Below the pieces are notes generated by a model, which saw nothing but the letters and a program-made list of their open reading frames with translations, ran no database searches and was not told where the DNA came from. This document shows positions 34,957-44,513 of a stretch of DNA of 64,000 bases, in pieces; positions within the stretch are counted from its first letter, which is position 1, and the number at the start of each line of letters is the position of its first letter. Origin of the DNA: Bacteroides sp. (GTDB taxonomy: Bacteria; Bacteroidota; Bacteroidia; Bacteroidales; Bacteroidaceae); contig NZ_JAQVBV010000007.1 of the NCBI RefSeq assembly GCF_028690125.1, positions 1 through 64,000 on the forward strand, given 5' to 3'. The translations under genes were made by a program, and so were the position numbers.

Positions 34957-35661
34957 CTACATAGGTACTTCCATAACTAAGAGTTGAGTTCCTTTAGTTA
35001 CATGAATCGGAAATCCTTTGGTATCCCATAAACCAATACCGTCACGCTTTGTTAGGCGTTCTTTTGCTACACTAATTTCTCCTTCAATCACAAAGATATA
35101 AACTCCGTTTCCCTCCTGATGTATCTTATACTCGATTATTTTTTCTGTATCGAAGTTACCCATAGAAAACCAAGCATCTTGTTTGATAGAAGCTGGAGTC
35201 TTACCATCCGGAGACAAAATTAGACATAATTCATTAGGTTTCAATAGTGACCGAATATCAAAGTTATTGTACTCCGGTTTAGTATTTTCAATTTTGGGGA
35301 ATATCCATATTTGCAGAAATTCTAATTGTTCTTTATCACTTCCGTTAAATTCACTGTGATAGATGCCACTTCCTGTACTCATCACTTGAATATCTCCGGG
35401 AGTAATTGTTTTTGTATTTTGTACACTATCACCATGTGTTAGGTATCCATTTAGTGGGATAGAAATTACTTCCATATTTTTATGTGGATGTGTATCGAAT
35501 CCTTTAGAGGGAGCTACACTATCATCGTTTAATACACGTAGTGCACCGAAATGAATCTTCTCCGGATTGTAGTAGTTGGCAAAACAGAACGTATGATATG
35601 TTTTAAGCCAACCATGATGGAAATAGCCTCTTGATGAGGCTCTGTCTATTACTTTTTTCAT
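34957..35661 (-). CDS. Pirin family protein
   Basis: 234 aa bicupin of the pirin/YhhW family. The N-terminal cupin has the metal-binding set GFDTHPHKNMEVISIPLNGYLTHGDS and further on TGSGIYHSEFNGS (His-x-His, His, Glu). Members oxidise flavonols such as quercetin or act as redox-linked cofactors; which applies here is unknown. FPKIENTKPEYNNFD and the C-terminal cupin end complete the fold. Stands alone, convergent with dsbD. Confidence 0.9.
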   Translation of the reverse strand: MKKVIDRASSRGYFHHGWLKTYHTFCFANYYNPEKIHFGALRVLNDDSVAPSKGFDTHPHKNMEVISIPLNGYLTHGDSVQNTKTITPGDIQVMSTGSGIYHSEFNGSDKEQLEFLQIWIFPKIENTKPEYNNFDIRSLLKPNELCLILSPDGKTPASIKQDAWFSMGNFDTEKIIEYKIHQEGNGVYIFVIEGEISVAKERLTKRDGIGLWDTKGFPIHVTKGTQLLVMEVPM

Positions 35662-35854
35662 CTTTCTCTTTCCTTTTATAGTAGAACTTTAAGGTATCTG
35701 GTTTAATATCTTTTATTGGATAACAATTGGATAGAAGACAAAGTTTTGAATACGAAATAATAAGAAAGAGAGAACTTTTTTTTAATGAGATTGTATTATA
35801 TCAGGTTTCATAGTAGATTCCTTTTTCAGAATTATTTCAGGATTATGTTTTTTC

Positions 35855-35882
35855 TTTGTCGATTATAAATTTATTATCTTTG
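35855..35882 (+). promoter_or_regulatory. Promoter of the DUF2490 gene
   Basis: TTTG at 35855-35858 and TATCTTTG at 35875-35882 (16-base spacer, slightly short), 20 bases before the ATG at 35903. Confidence 0.5.
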
Positions 35883-35902
35883 TGCTTTTAATCTTATAAA
35901 TA

Positions 35903-36553
35903 ATGAATAATATACTTACAATTAGAACGTTGTTGCTTGTGTGCATTCTTGGAGTAACTTCTGTAATGCGTGCTCAGAAAGATGATTTTACTACATGGAC
36001 AAAGTTAAAGATAAATCATAAAATAGACTCTCGGTTTTCTGTTTTAGGTGGACTTGAACTTCGGACAAAGGATGATATAAGCATGATTGATCGTTGGGGG
36101 CTTGCTGTTGGAGGAGAATACAAAGCTTGTTCTTTTTTGAAAATGGATGTAGGATATGAGCTTCATCATCGGAATCTAGGTGAATTGGACTGGAAGTTCA
36201 GGCATCGTTATTATATGGGAGCTACAGTAAATTTTCGTTATCAATGGTTAGCAGTCTCTTTGAGGGAAAGATTTCAGCAGACTTTTGATCGCGGTAATTC
36301 GCAATCTCGCTTACGCTCCCGTTTAAAACTCGCTTATGCTCCCTCAAAGGGAATCGTTTCCCCCTATTTCTCTGTTGAGATCTATCAAAGTCTGGATGAT
36401 GCTCCTTTTTGGAGAGCCGCTCGTATGCGTTACCGTCCTGGAGTTGAGATTGATTTGGCTAAGCGTTGGTCATTAGATGCGTTCTATTGTTATCAATATG
36501 AATCTCCGAAAGGTAAACATGTTATTGGAGTAGAAGTGGGATATTCCTTTTAA
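35903..36553 (+). CDS. DUF2490 outer-membrane beta-barrel-like protein
   Basis: 216 aa, Sec signal ending MRAQ. The rest is alternating hydrophobic and polar strands with many Arg and Tyr (ELHHRNLGELDWKFRHRYYMG; AVSLRERFQQTFDRG) and a final aromatic residue (VGYSF), as in outer-membrane barrels. The pattern matches DUF2490. Likely an outer-membrane protein of unknown role. Monocistronic, with its own promoter and about 300 bases of AT-rich DNA after it. Confidence 0.78.
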   Translation: MNNILTIRTLLLVCILGVTSVMRAQKDDFTTWTKLKINHKIDSRFSVLGGLELRTKDDISMIDRWGLAVGGEYKACSFLKMDVGYELHHRNLGELDWKFRHRYYMGATVNFRYQWLAVSLRERFQQTFDRGNSQSRLRSRLKLAYAPSKGIVSPYFSVEIYQSLDDAPFWRAARMRYRPGVEIDLAKRWSLDAFYCYQYESPKGKHVIGVEVGYSF

Positions 36554-36696
36554 AATATTATCCCTGATTATATAATAATGTATGTTTTTCTTTCGTCTAT
36601 TTTCTTACATAAATATTAATGAACTGATTATTTGTATGTTATATATAAATAAAAACTTTTTTAAGAAAAATGTGTCTTTATTTGAATTATAAAATT

Positions 36697-36704
36697 TACT
36701 TTTG
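36697..36704 (+). promoter_or_regulatory. -7 box before the fimbrillin/FISUMP gene
   Basis: TACTTTTG, giving a leader of about 140 bases before the ATG at 36850. The 296-base gap 36554-36849 holds nothing else that I can identify. Confidence 0.35.
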
Positions 36705-36849
36705 TTACAACATTTCAAAATGAAATGCTAATTTTTGTGATTCAACAGATACAACAGATGTGTTGTATGATATCTCATGACCGAAGCGAATACTTCCTTT
36801 TATGTCCTACCTTCTGCTTAATCAGAAATTTTTAATTAACATTTAAAAT

Positions 36850-38757
36850 ATGAACAATATGAAGGTGTTTTATAGCCGAAGTAGGGGAATCGGCTTAATT
36901 TTAATTCTTCCTTTTTTCATAACAGCTTGTGTGAATCATTTTTCTAGCGATAAAGAAAATGTTGTCGATAGTGAAAGTATTCCATTAAAGTTCACAGCTA
37001 ATATTCATAAAGTAGTTAAAACACGTATTTCCAATAATACTTTTGATAAAGGAGATACAGTCGGATTGTTTGCTTTGGTGGGTTCAACAACTTTAACAGA
37101 AGAACGATATGTGGATAACTTTCTCTTTAAGCGATCTGAGAATGATGTGTTTGAAACCGGAGAGACAGTATATTATCCTGATGATGGAGTAGCAGTAAAT
37201 TTAATCAGCTATTATCCCTATAATAAAGATGGGATAGCTATAGGAAAAACTACCATGCAGGTATCTGTAGAAACAGAACAGGAACTTCCTGAAAATTATT
37301 CTCATTCTGATTTTCTGGTTGCATCTTCCGGTGAACTTCAGGCTAGTACTGCGCCTGTTGCTTTGTTCTATAATCATAAATTTTTTCGGTTGAATATAGT
37401 TATCGTTCCAGGTGAAGGGATTACTCTGGAGGAGTTGCGTGATGCCGATCCACAACTTACTGTGGAAGGTTTCTTTACAAAAGCCGTTTATGATTTTCAG
37501 AATGAATCTTATACAGAATATACCGACGAGAAAGGTGTAATTCCTATGGGTGAGTGGACGATAAAAGAAAATCGTCTGATTGGTAAAGAGGTTATTTTGA
37601 TTCCACAGAAAACAAAAGATCATTATCAGTATATAACATTGAAAGTTGGAGGAAAAGAGTATCGTTGTCTGCTACCTTCTACTTTGGAGATGGAAAGCGG
37701 AAAACAGCGAGAACTTGAGATAACCTTTATTCCTGTACAGGATGTTTTGATTGGTACTTTAAATGGAGAAATAGGCAAATGGGATGAAACTGGTACAGAT
37801 CAGTCAGAAGCAGGAATTGTATATGGTTGTGTGGACATATCGAAATTAACTTTTGAAGAATCTAGCGTATATAAGGTCATGAGAGGTAGACAACAAGTTG
37901 CAGAGATTTGCAAAGAATACATTACAACTTCAGATTTTGCTTCTTGTGCGATTGTGGCCTATCCCATGAAATCCGATTATACGGTTGATTTAACAAAAGG
38001 GGTTGTTTTACAACTATTGGGACATTCGGGAAATGTGCACGGAGGAACTGTAGCATGGAATATGGAAAATCATTCATTGGTATATAATCCGGGAATACTG
38101 GAATTGAGAAATTATCTTTTTGTATTGTCCGGTGGACAAAATTATATGTCTGTAACTCCTACGGAAAATCTATTGTCTGTTTCTCCCGATATGTTTTGTG
38201 ATGTTCGTGGAGAGTCAATTCATAAATATCCGATTGTGAAAATTGGAACACAATATTGGATGAGAAGTAATCTGGAAGCTACAAGATATACTAATGGAGA
38301 TGCTATTTTTGAATTAATGGATATGTCAGATGGAGCGATTGGATATTTATCCAATAATGGGAATTATTTTTATAGTCCTAATGCTGTTTTGACTAATAAA
38401 TTATTACCCGCTGATTGGAAGATTCCAACTTGGAATGATTGGGATTTATTAAAGAATTATTTGGGAGAAAATAGAGCCGGTTCTTTGTTAAAGTCTGGAA
38501 ATTGGAGACTTATAACAGGTGGAACAGTTTTGGGTGAAGCAACTAATTTATCTGGTTTCAATGCATTACCTGTAGGTATGTGGTATGCTTCAGGTAAAAT
38601 TGCTGACTATGTAGGAAGATATTCGGCATATTGGACTATGGATGATTCGGGTGGTATTCCTGAAACGGTAATGACGTTGAAAAGTAACAGTGATGAAATT
38701 TCTTCTGGAAATGTAGGGGCTGATAAGGCCTATGCTATTCGTGCACTCCGAAACTAA
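36850..38757 (+). CDS. Fimbrillin-family lipoprotein with C-terminal FISUMP domain
   Basis: 635 aa. Lipoprotein signal ends ITAC (start at 36850, or Met at 36859). Residues about 45-310 resemble the fimbrillin/Mfa-like N-terminal and middle domains (IPLKFTANIHKVVKTRISNNTFDKGDTVGLFAL, ending GTLNGEIGKWDE, the usual end of these modules). Residues about 460-635 are a FISUMP domain (IVKIGTQYWMRSNLEATRYTNGD; LLPADWKIPTWNDWDLLKNYLG; GFNALPVG; YAIRALRN). The fusion suggests a surface or fimbria-tip protein. Stands alone. Confidence 0.82.
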   Translation: MNNMKVFYSRSRGIGLILILPFFITACVNHFSSDKENVVDSESIPLKFTANIHKVVKTRISNNTFDKGDTVGLFALVGSTTLTEERYVDNFLFKRSENDVFETGETVYYPDDGVAVNLISYYPYNKDGIAIGKTTMQVSVETEQELPENYSHSDFLVASSGELQASTAPVALFYNHKFFRLNIVIVPGEGITLEELRDADPQLTVEGFFTKAVYDFQNESYTEYTDEKGVIPMGEWTIKENRLIGKEVILIPQKTKDHYQYITLKVGGKEYRCLLPSTLEMESGKQRELEITFIPVQDVLIGTLNGEIGKWDETGTDQSEAGIVYGCVDISKLTFEESSVYKVMRGRQQVAEICKEYITTSDFASCAIVAYPMKSDYTVDLTKGVVLQLLGHSGNVHGGTVAWNMENHSLVYNPGILELRNYLFVLSGGQNYMSVTPTENLLSVSPDMFCDVRGESIHKYPIVKIGTQYWMRSNLEATRYTNGDAIFELMDMSDGAIGYLSNNGNYFYSPNAVLTNKLLPADWKIPTWNDWDLLKNYLGENRAGSLLKSGNWRLITGGTVLGEATNLSGFNALPVGMWYASGKIADYVGRYSAYWTMDDSGGIPETVMTLKSNSDEISSGNVGADKAYAIRALRN

Positions 38758-38828
38758 TTTGATAGAAATTGTTCTCATTTTTATATTTTGCTTATCTTTG
38801 GGAAATAAAATCTAATTGAAGTAAGAGT

Positions 38829-39320
38829 ATGAAGAAAATAATAAATCCTTGGAAAGGTTTGGAGGGATACAATTGTTTCGGCTGTGCTCCAACTAATGAA
38901 GCCGGCTTGAAGATGGAATTTTATGAAGACGGTGACGAGATAATAAGTATTTGGAAGCCACGTCCTGATTATCAAGGTTGGATTAATACCTTACATGGGG
39001 GTATCCAGGCTGTTCTGTTGGATGAAATTTGTGCATGGGCCGTGCTTCGTAAATTACAGATTACAGGTGTTACTTCGAAAATGGAAACACGTTATCGGAA
39101 ACCAATTGATACAAAAGATTCTCATATAGTATTGCGGGCATCTATAAAAGAAGTCAAGCGGAATCTTGTAATTATCGAAGCGAAACTATATAATGAGGAT
39201 GGAGAACTCTGTACAGAAGCAGTTTGCACTTACTTCACTTTTCCTCCGGAAAAAGTAAAAAATGAAATGCATTTTTCACAATGTGATGTAGAGCCGGAAG
39301 AGATACTACCTTTAATTTGA
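38829..39320 (+). CDS. PaaI-type hotdog thioesterase
   Basis: 163 aa hotdog-fold protein. GWINTLHGGIQAVLLDEICAWAV contains the HGG motif and the catalytic Asp/Glu region, and ETRYRKPI the following strand. An N-terminal CFGCAPTNEAGLKMEF stretch is typical of this subgroup. Likely hydrolyses an acyl-CoA; substrate unknown. A promoter (TTG at 38769-38771, 21 bases, TATCTTTG at 38793-38800) lies just upstream. The his promoter follows its stop codon. Confidence 0.88.
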   Translation: MKKIINPWKGLEGYNCFGCAPTNEAGLKMEFYEDGDEIISIWKPRPDYQGWINTLHGGIQAVLLDEICAWAVLRKLQITGVTSKMETRYRKPIDTKDSHIVLRASIKEVKRNLVIIEAKLYNEDGELCTEAVCTYFTFPPEKVKNEMHFSQCDVEPEEILPLI

Positions 39321-39349
39321 AATTAAAACCGAACTTTTTGTGATAATTG

Positions 39350-39381
39350 TTTGGAAGTATCAAACAAATACTATATTTTTG
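39350..39381 (+). promoter_or_regulatory. Promoter of the his operon
   Basis: TTTG at 39350-39353, 20 bases, then TATTTTTG at 39374-39381. Transcription would begin about 10-15 bases before the leader-peptide ATG. Confidence 0.7.
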
Positions 39382-39401
39382 TCGCAGTAAACAGAAGAAA
39401 T

Positions 39402-39449
39402 ATGAAATATACAGCTACACATCATCATCATCATTTTCCTAACGAATAA
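39402..39449 (+). CDS. hisL: Histidine leader peptide of the his operon
   Basis: A 15-codon frame encodes MKYTATHHHHHFPNE, with five consecutive CAT histidine codons (39420-39434) and a TAA stop. It lies between the his promoter and the attenuator and directly upstream of hisG. The run of the regulated amino acid is the hallmark of ribosome-mediated attenuation. When histidyl-tRNA is scarce the ribosome should stall in the CAT run. Too short for routine gene calling. Confidence 0.93.
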   Translation: MKYTATHHHHHFPNE

Positions 39450-39451
39450 CT

Positions 39452-39526
39452 CGGTGGGCGTAGATGATATTGTGTATAACTCTATAACGATAACGAAGGC
39501 TTGCCGAATACGGTAAGCCTTTTTTA
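39452..39526 (+). promoter_or_regulatory. Histidine attenuator (antiterminator/terminator switch)
   Basis: Terminator: AAGGCTTGCCG (39496-39506) pairs with CGGTAAGCCTT (39511-39521, one G-U pair) and is followed by a T run. Antiterminator: CGGTGGGC (39452-39459) can pair with GCTTGCCG (39499-39506), the left side of the terminator stem. The antiterminator strand begins three bases after the leader stop codon. A ribosome that finishes the peptide would cover it and let the terminator form; one stalled at the His codons would leave it free and allow read-through into hisG. Confidence 0.85.
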
Positions 39527-39567
39527 TTTCTCAAATGTAATTTATAAATTAATAATAAAATAAAGTC

Positions 39568-40419
39568 ATGTTAAGAATTGCAGTACAAGCCAAAGGACGT
39601 CTCTTCGAAGAGACAATGGCACTTTTAGAAGAGTCAGATATCAAGTTGAGTACAACCAAACGTACCTTGTTGGTACAATCTTCCAATTTCCCTATCGAAG
39701 TTTTGTTTCTTCGTGATGACGATATTCCACAAACAGTCGCTACTGGTGTAGCAGATTTGGGTATTGTCGGTGAAAATGAATTTATGGAAAAAGAAGAAGA
39801 TGCTGAAATCATTAAAAGATTAGGATTCAGTAAGTGCCGTTTGTCATTAGCTATGCCAAAAGATATCGAATATCCGGGGCTGTCTTGGTTTAATGGAAAA
39901 AAAATTGCTACTTCTTATCCGGTAATTTTAAAAAACTTCCTGAAAGCTAATGGAGTAAATTCAGAAATTCATGTAATAACTGGCTCTGTAGAAGTTTCTC
40001 CGGGAATTGGACTGGCGGATGCAATTTTCGACATTGTTAGTTCCGGCTCAACGTTGGTCAGCAATCGTTTGAAAGAAGTAGAAGTCGTAATGAAGTCTGA
40101 AGCATTGCTGATTGGAAACAAAAACATGAGTGATGAGAAAAAAGAAGTCCTCGAAGAACTGTTATTCCGCATGAATGCAGTGAAAACTGCTGAGGATAAG
40201 AAATATGTATTGATGAACGCTCCGAAAGATAAACTGGAAGAGATAATTGATGTATTGCCTGGTATGAAAAGCCCCACAGTTATGCCATTGGCACAAGAAG
40301 GTTGGTGCTCTGTTCACACTGTATTGGACGAAAAACGCTTTTGGGAAATTATCGGCAAGTTGAAAGGTCTGGGAGCAGAAGGTATTTTGGTATTACCAAT
40401 TGAGAAAATGATTGTGTAA
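39568..40419 (+). CDS. hisG: ATP phosphoribosyltransferase (long form)
   Basis: First step of histidine synthesis: ATP plus PRPP gives phosphoribosyl-ATP. 283 aa, the long form with a C-terminal histidine-sensing domain (about residues 210-283, KSPTVMPLAQEGWCSVHTVL). The catalytic part has LRIAVQAKGRLFEETM and the PRPP loop DAIFDIVSSGSTL. The long form is feedback regulated and needs no HisZ. Begins 42 bases after the attenuator's T run. Confidence 0.97.
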   Translation: MLRIAVQAKGRLFEETMALLEESDIKLSTTKRTLLVQSSNFPIEVLFLRDDDIPQTVATGVADLGIVGENEFMEKEEDAEIIKRLGFSKCRLSLAMPKDIEYPGLSWFNGKKIATSYPVILKNFLKANGVNSEIHVITGSVEVSPGIGLADAIFDIVSSGSTLVSNRLKEVEVVMKSEALLIGNKNMSDEKKEVLEELLFRMNAVKTAEDKKYVLMNAPKDKLEEIIDVLPGMKSPTVMPLAQEGWCSVHTVLDEKRFWEIIGKLKGLGAEGILVLPIEKMIV

Positions 40420-40421
40420 GA

Positions 40422-41705
40422 ATGAAATTAATAAAATATCCCTCAAAGGAACAATGGCCGGAACTTTTGAAACGTCCGGCATTGAATACGGAAAATCTGT
40501 TCGATACAGTCCGTACCATAATTGATAAGGTAAGAGCGGAAGGTGATAAAGCTGTTTTGGAATATGAAGCAACTTTTGACAAAGCTATTTTATCGGCATT
40601 GGCTGTGACTCCGGAAGAGATTAAAGAGGCAGAAGACAAAGTAAGCAATGAGTTAAAGGCTGCTATCTCTTTGGCAAAACAAAACATAGAAACGTTTCAT
40701 GCTTCCCAGCGTTTTGTCGGGAAGAAGGTTGAAACAATGAATGGAGTTACTTGTTGGCAAAAAGCGGTAGGTATTGAGAAAGTCGGACTTTATATTCCCG
40801 GAGGTACAGCCCCACTTTTTTCTACTGTACTAATGTTAGCTGTTCCGGCTAAAATTGCCGGGTGTAAAGAGATTGTTCTTTGTACTCCTCCGGATAAGAA
40901 TGGAAATATTCATCCGGCTATTCTCTTTGCGGCTCAATTGGCAGGTGTGAGTAAAATATTTAAGGCCGGTGGAGTTCAGGCTATTGCTGCAATGGCTTAT
41001 GGAACAGAAAGTATTTCTAAAGTTTATAAGATCTTTGGTCCGGGTAATCAGTATGTCACCGCTGCCAAGCAATTAGTGAGCTTGCGGGATGTTGCAATTG
41101 ATATGCCGGCCGGTCCTTCTGAAGTGGAGGTATTGGCAGACGCGTCTGCTAACCCCATTTTTGTTGCAGCTGACCTTCTTTCGCAAGCTGAACATGGAGT
41201 AGATAGCCAGGCAATGCTGATTACTACATCAGAAAAACTTCAGGCAGAAGTAGTTACCGAGGTAGAACGCCAGTTAGCGAAACTTCCTCGTCGGGAAATA
41301 GCAGAGAAATCATTGGAAAATAGTAAACTGATTCTTGTTCGTGATTTGGAGGAAGCATTGGAATTAACGAATGCGTATGCACCGGAGCATTTGATTATTG
41401 AAACAGAAAACTATCTGGAAGTAGCTGAGCGTATTACTAATGCCGGTTCTGTTTTCTTGGGCTCTTTGACTCCTGAGAGTGCAGGCGATTATGCTTCCGG
41501 TACTAATCATACCCTGCCTACTAACGGTTATGCAAAAGCATATAGCGGGGTAAGTCTCGATAGTTTTATTCGTAAAATAACTTTTCAGGAAATTGTTTCG
41601 GAAGGAATACAAGCTATAGGTCCTGCTATTGAAGAAATGGCAGCCAACGAACATTTGGATGCACATAAAAATGCAGTAACAGTTCGTCTGGATTCCTTGA
41701 AATAA
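40422..41705 (+). CDS. hisD: Histidinol dehydrogenase
   Basis: 427 aa; oxidises L-histidinol to L-histidine in two NAD steps using zinc. Seen: GLYIPGGTAPLFSTVLMLAVPA, FGPGNQYVTAAKQLVS, DMPAGPSEVEVLAD, LLSQAEHGVDSQA (zinc-binding Gln and His), and AGDYASGTNHTLPT near the C-terminus (Asp and His). Starts two bases after the hisG stop, so translation is probably coupled. Confidence 0.97.
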   Translation: MKLIKYPSKEQWPELLKRPALNTENLFDTVRTIIDKVRAEGDKAVLEYEATFDKAILSALAVTPEEIKEAEDKVSNELKAAISLAKQNIETFHASQRFVGKKVETMNGVTCWQKAVGIEKVGLYIPGGTAPLFSTVLMLAVPAKIAGCKEIVLCTPPDKNGNIHPAILFAAQLAGVSKIFKAGGVQAIAAMAYGTESISKVYKIFGPGNQYVTAAKQLVSLRDVAIDMPAGPSEVEVLADASANPIFVAADLLSQAEHGVDSQAMLITTSEKLQAEVVTEVERQLAKLPRREIAEKSLENSKLILVRDLEEALELTNAYAPEHLIIETENYLEVAERITNAGSVFLGSLTPESAGDYASGTNHTLPTNGYAKAYSGVSLDSFIRKITFQEIVSEGIQAIGPAIEEMAANEHLDAHKNAVTVRLDSLK

Positions 41706-41754
41706 AAGTTTTAGTGATTGGTAAAGTAGATTCAGTAATTAAAAGAATAATAAA

Positions 41755-42795
41755 GTGAAAACGTTACAAGAACTAACCCGACCGAATATATGGAAACTGA
41801 AACCATATTCTTCGGCACGTGACGAATATAAAGGAGTTACGGCTTCTGTTTTCTTGGATGCTAATGAAAACCCGTATAATTTACCTCATAATCGCTATCC
41901 GGACCCGATGCAATGGGATCTGAAAACAGAATTGTCGAAGATTAAGAAGGTATCTCCTGAACATATTTTTCTGGGAAATGGTAGTGATGAAGCCATTGAT
42001 TTGGTGTTTCGTGCGTTCTGTGAACCCGCCAAGGATAATGTAGTGGCTATTGATCCGACTTATGGTATGTATCAGGTCTGTGCAGATGTGAATGATGTAG
42101 AATATCGTAAAGTATTGTTGGATGACAATTTTCAGTTTACAGCAGATAAATTGCTAGCTGCTGCAGATGACCATACCAAACTTATTTTCTTGTGTTCACC
42201 TAATAATCCGACGGGGAATGATCTACTTCGCACCGAAATAGAAAAACTACTTCGCGAATTTGATGGTTTGGTTATTCTGGATGAAGCCTATAATGATTTC
42301 TCTGAAGCTCCTTCTTTTTTGGAAGAATTAAACCGGTATCCGAATCTGATTGTTTTCCAGACGTTTTCAAAAGCATGGGGATGCGCTGCCATTCGTCTGG
42401 GGATGGCTTTTGCATCCGAAGAGATTATTGGTATCCTTAGTAAAATCAAATATCCATATAATGTAAATCAGCTCACCCAGCAACAGGCAATTTCTATGTT
42501 GCATAAATATGATGAAATAGAACGTTGGGTGAGAACCTTGAAAGAAGAACGAGATTATTTGGAAAAGGAATTTGAGCAGTTTCCCTGCACTGTTAAAATG
42601 TTCCCTTCCGATGCAAACTTCTTTCTGGCTAAGGTTACAGATGCTGTAAAAATCTACAATTATCTGGTTGGAGAAGGAATCATTGTACGTAATCGCAATT
42701 CTATTTCCTTGTGTGGTAATTGCTTACGTGTAACGGTTGGCACGCGTGTGGAAAATGACACATTGTTGGAAGCACTCAAGAAATACCAAGGATAA
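41755..42795 (+). CDS. hisC: Histidinol-phosphate aminotransferase
   Basis: 346 aa fold-type I PLP enzyme converting imidazole-acetol phosphate to histidinol phosphate. Start is GTG at 41755. Seen: [57 protein letters not shown] and the PLP lysine Lys206 in FQTFSKAWG. The conserved C-terminal Arg lies in CLRVTVGT. Gap of 49 bases after hisD; three bases before hisB. Confidence 0.96.
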   Translation: MKTLQELTRPNIWKLKPYSSARDEYKGVTASVFLDANENPYNLPHNRYPDPMQWDLKTELSKIKKVSPEHIFLGNGSDEAIDLVFRAFCEPAKDNVVAIDPTYGMYQVCADVNDVEYRKVLLDDNFQFTADKLLAAADDHTKLIFLCSPNNPTGNDLLRTEIEKLLREFDGLVILDEAYNDFSEAPSFLEELNRYPNLIVFQTFSKAWGCAAIRLGMAFASEEIIGILSKIKYPYNVNQLTQQQAISMLHKYDEIERWVRTLKEERDYLEKEFEQFPCTVKMFPSDANFFLAKVTDAVKIYNYLVGEGIIVRNRNSISLCGNCLRVTVGTRVENDTLLEALKKYQG

Positions 42796-42798
42796 CTC

Positions 42799-43923
42799 AT
42801 GAAAAAGAAAGTATTATTTATTGATAGAGATGGGACGTTGGTGATCGAGCCTCCTGTTGATTATCAGCTCGATTCTTTGGAGAAATTGGAATTTTATCCG
42901 AAAGTGTTCCGAAACCTGGGATTTATCCGCAGCAAACTTGACTTTGAGTTTGTAATGGTGACTAATCAGGACGGTTTAGGTACTTCTTCCTTCCCGGAAG
43001 AAACTTTTTGGCCGGCTCATAACTTAATGTTGAAGACTTTGGAAGGAGAAGGAATTACTTTTGATGATATTTTGATCGATCGTAGTTTTCCCGAAGATAA
43101 TGCTTCCACGCGTAAACCACGTACCGGAATGTTGAAAAAGTATATTGATAATCCGGAATACGATTTAGCAGGAAGCTTTGTGATAGGAGATCGTCCTACA
43201 GATGTGGAGTTAGCTAAGAACCTGGGATGCGGAGCTATTTACTTGCAAGATTCTGTCGAATCATTGAAAGAAAAAAAACTAGATGAGTTCTGTGTTTTGG
43301 CGACTAAAGATTGGGATAAGATTGCAGAATTCCTGTTTGCAGGAGAACGTAAGGCTGAAGTTCGCCGTACCACCAAAGAAACAGATATTTATGTAGCACT
43401 GGATTTGGATGGTAAAGGTATATGCAAGATTTCTACCGGTTTGGGATTCTTTGACCATATGCTTGAGCAGATAGGAAAACACTCCGGAATGGATTTGACC
43501 ATACAAGTGAAAGGTGACTTGGAGGTGGACGAACATCATACTATCGAAGATACGGCTATTGCTTTGGGTGAGTGTATTTATCAGGCACTGGGAAATAAGC
43601 GAGGTATCGAGCGGTACGGCTATGCTCTGCCGATGGATGATTGTCTTTGTCAGGTTTGCTTAGATTTCGGAGGACGTCCTTGGTTAGTTTGGGATGCAGA
43701 CTTCAATCGTGAAAAGATAGGGGATATGCCTACTGAAATGTTTCTTCATTTTTTCAAGTCATTAAGTGATGCAGCAAAGATGAATCTCAATATCAAAGCA
43801 GAAGGACAAAATGAACATCATAAAATAGAAGGGATTTTTAAAGCACTGGCTCGTGCTTTGAAAATGGCATTGAAGCGAGATATCTATCATTTTGAACTTC
43901 CTTCCAGTAAGGGAGTACTTTGA
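42799..43923 (+). CDS. hisB: Bifunctional histidinol-phosphatase / imidazoleglycerol-phosphate dehydratase
   Basis: 374 aa with two catalytic domains. The N-terminal HAD phosphatase has FIDRDGTL (Asp9 and Asp11), [10 protein letters not shown] and [12 protein letters not shown]. The C-terminal dehydratase (from about residue 190) has [13 protein letters not shown] and [13 protein letters not shown], the two metal-binding His clusters. E. coli HisB has a zinc loop with Cys-rich sequence before the CRKP site; here the same place reads [15 protein letters not shown] with no Cys, so structural zinc is probably absent. The fused form was long thought typical of enteric bacteria. Confidence 0.96.
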   Translation: MKKKVLFIDRDGTLVIEPPVDYQLDSLEKLEFYPKVFRNLGFIRSKLDFEFVMVTNQDGLGTSSFPEETFWPAHNLMLKTLEGEGITFDDILIDRSFPEDNASTRKPRTGMLKKYIDNPEYDLAGSFVIGDRPTDVELAKNLGCGAIYLQDSVESLKEKKLDEFCVLATKDWDKIAEFLFAGERKAEVRRTTKETDIYVALDLDGKGICKISTGLGFFDHMLEQIGKHSGMDLTIQVKGDLEVDEHHTIEDTAIALGECIYQALGNKRGIERYGYALPMDDCLCQVCLDFGGRPWLVWDADFNREKIGDMPTEMFLHFFKSLSDAAKMNLNIKAEGQNEHHKIEGIFKALARALKMALKRDIYHFELPSSKGVL

Positions 43924-43942
43924 TTTTTCATATATTCAAGTT

Positions 43943-44494
43943 ATGCAGAAACAAATCTTGTTTTGCTTTTTGGGGCTTATACTATCTTTGGCTGTTTATG
44001 GTCAAACCACCAAAGCTGAAAAGGTTATTATTCCTGATAGTAATTTGAGCAATATATATCAAATAGATTCTGGTGTATATCGTTCCGAGCAACCTACGGA
44101 TATTGACTTTAAAGCCTTGGAAAAATTTGGGATTCGTGAGGTCTTGAATCTCCGCAGATGGCATAGTGATGATGACGAAGCGGAAGGTACAACATTAAAG
44201 CTACACCGATTAAAAATGAGAGCCGGCTCGGTTAGTGAGGAGCGGTTGATAGAAGCATTACGTATTATTTATAATCGTAAAGGTCCTATATTGATTCATT
44301 GTCATCATGGTTCTGACCGGACAGGAATTGTTTGTGCACTTTATCGTATCATCTTTCAGAATGTCTCTAAAGAAGATGCAATTTATGAAATGACAGGTGA
44401 AGGATTTGGTTTTCATAAGATTTATAAAAATCTTGTAAGAGAAATCCAGGATGCAGATATCGAACAGATTAAGGAAGTAGTAACATCAAAATAA
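43943..44494 (+). CDS. Exported tyrosine/dual-specificity-type phosphatase
   Basis: 183 aa from ATG 43943, chosen because it gives a clean Sec signal (MQKQILFCFLGLILSLAVYG). The catalytic P-loop HCHHGSDRTG (Cys120, Arg126) and the acid-containing RRWHSDDDEAEG loop place it in the Cys-based protein phosphatase superfamily. The stretch IYQIDSGVYRSEQP is typical of the bacterial DSP-like group. It follows hisB by 19 bases and may be transcribed with it, but its export makes a role in histidine synthesis unlikely. Confidence 0.86.
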   Translation: MQKQILFCFLGLILSLAVYGQTTKAEKVIIPDSNLSNIYQIDSGVYRSEQPTDIDFKALEKFGIREVLNLRRWHSDDDEAEGTTLKLHRLKMRAGSVSEERLIEALRIIYNRKGPILIHCHHGSDRTGIVCALYRIIFQNVSKEDAIYEMTGEGFGFHKIYKNLVREIQDADIEQIKEVVTSK

Positions 44495-44513
44495 AGATTA
44501 TAATGCCAAACTT

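Noticed and set aside
39420..39434. Five CAT repeats as a simple-sequence repeat
   Set aside because: In frame they are the His codons of a leader peptide with start, stop and attenuator, which explains them better than a microsatellite.
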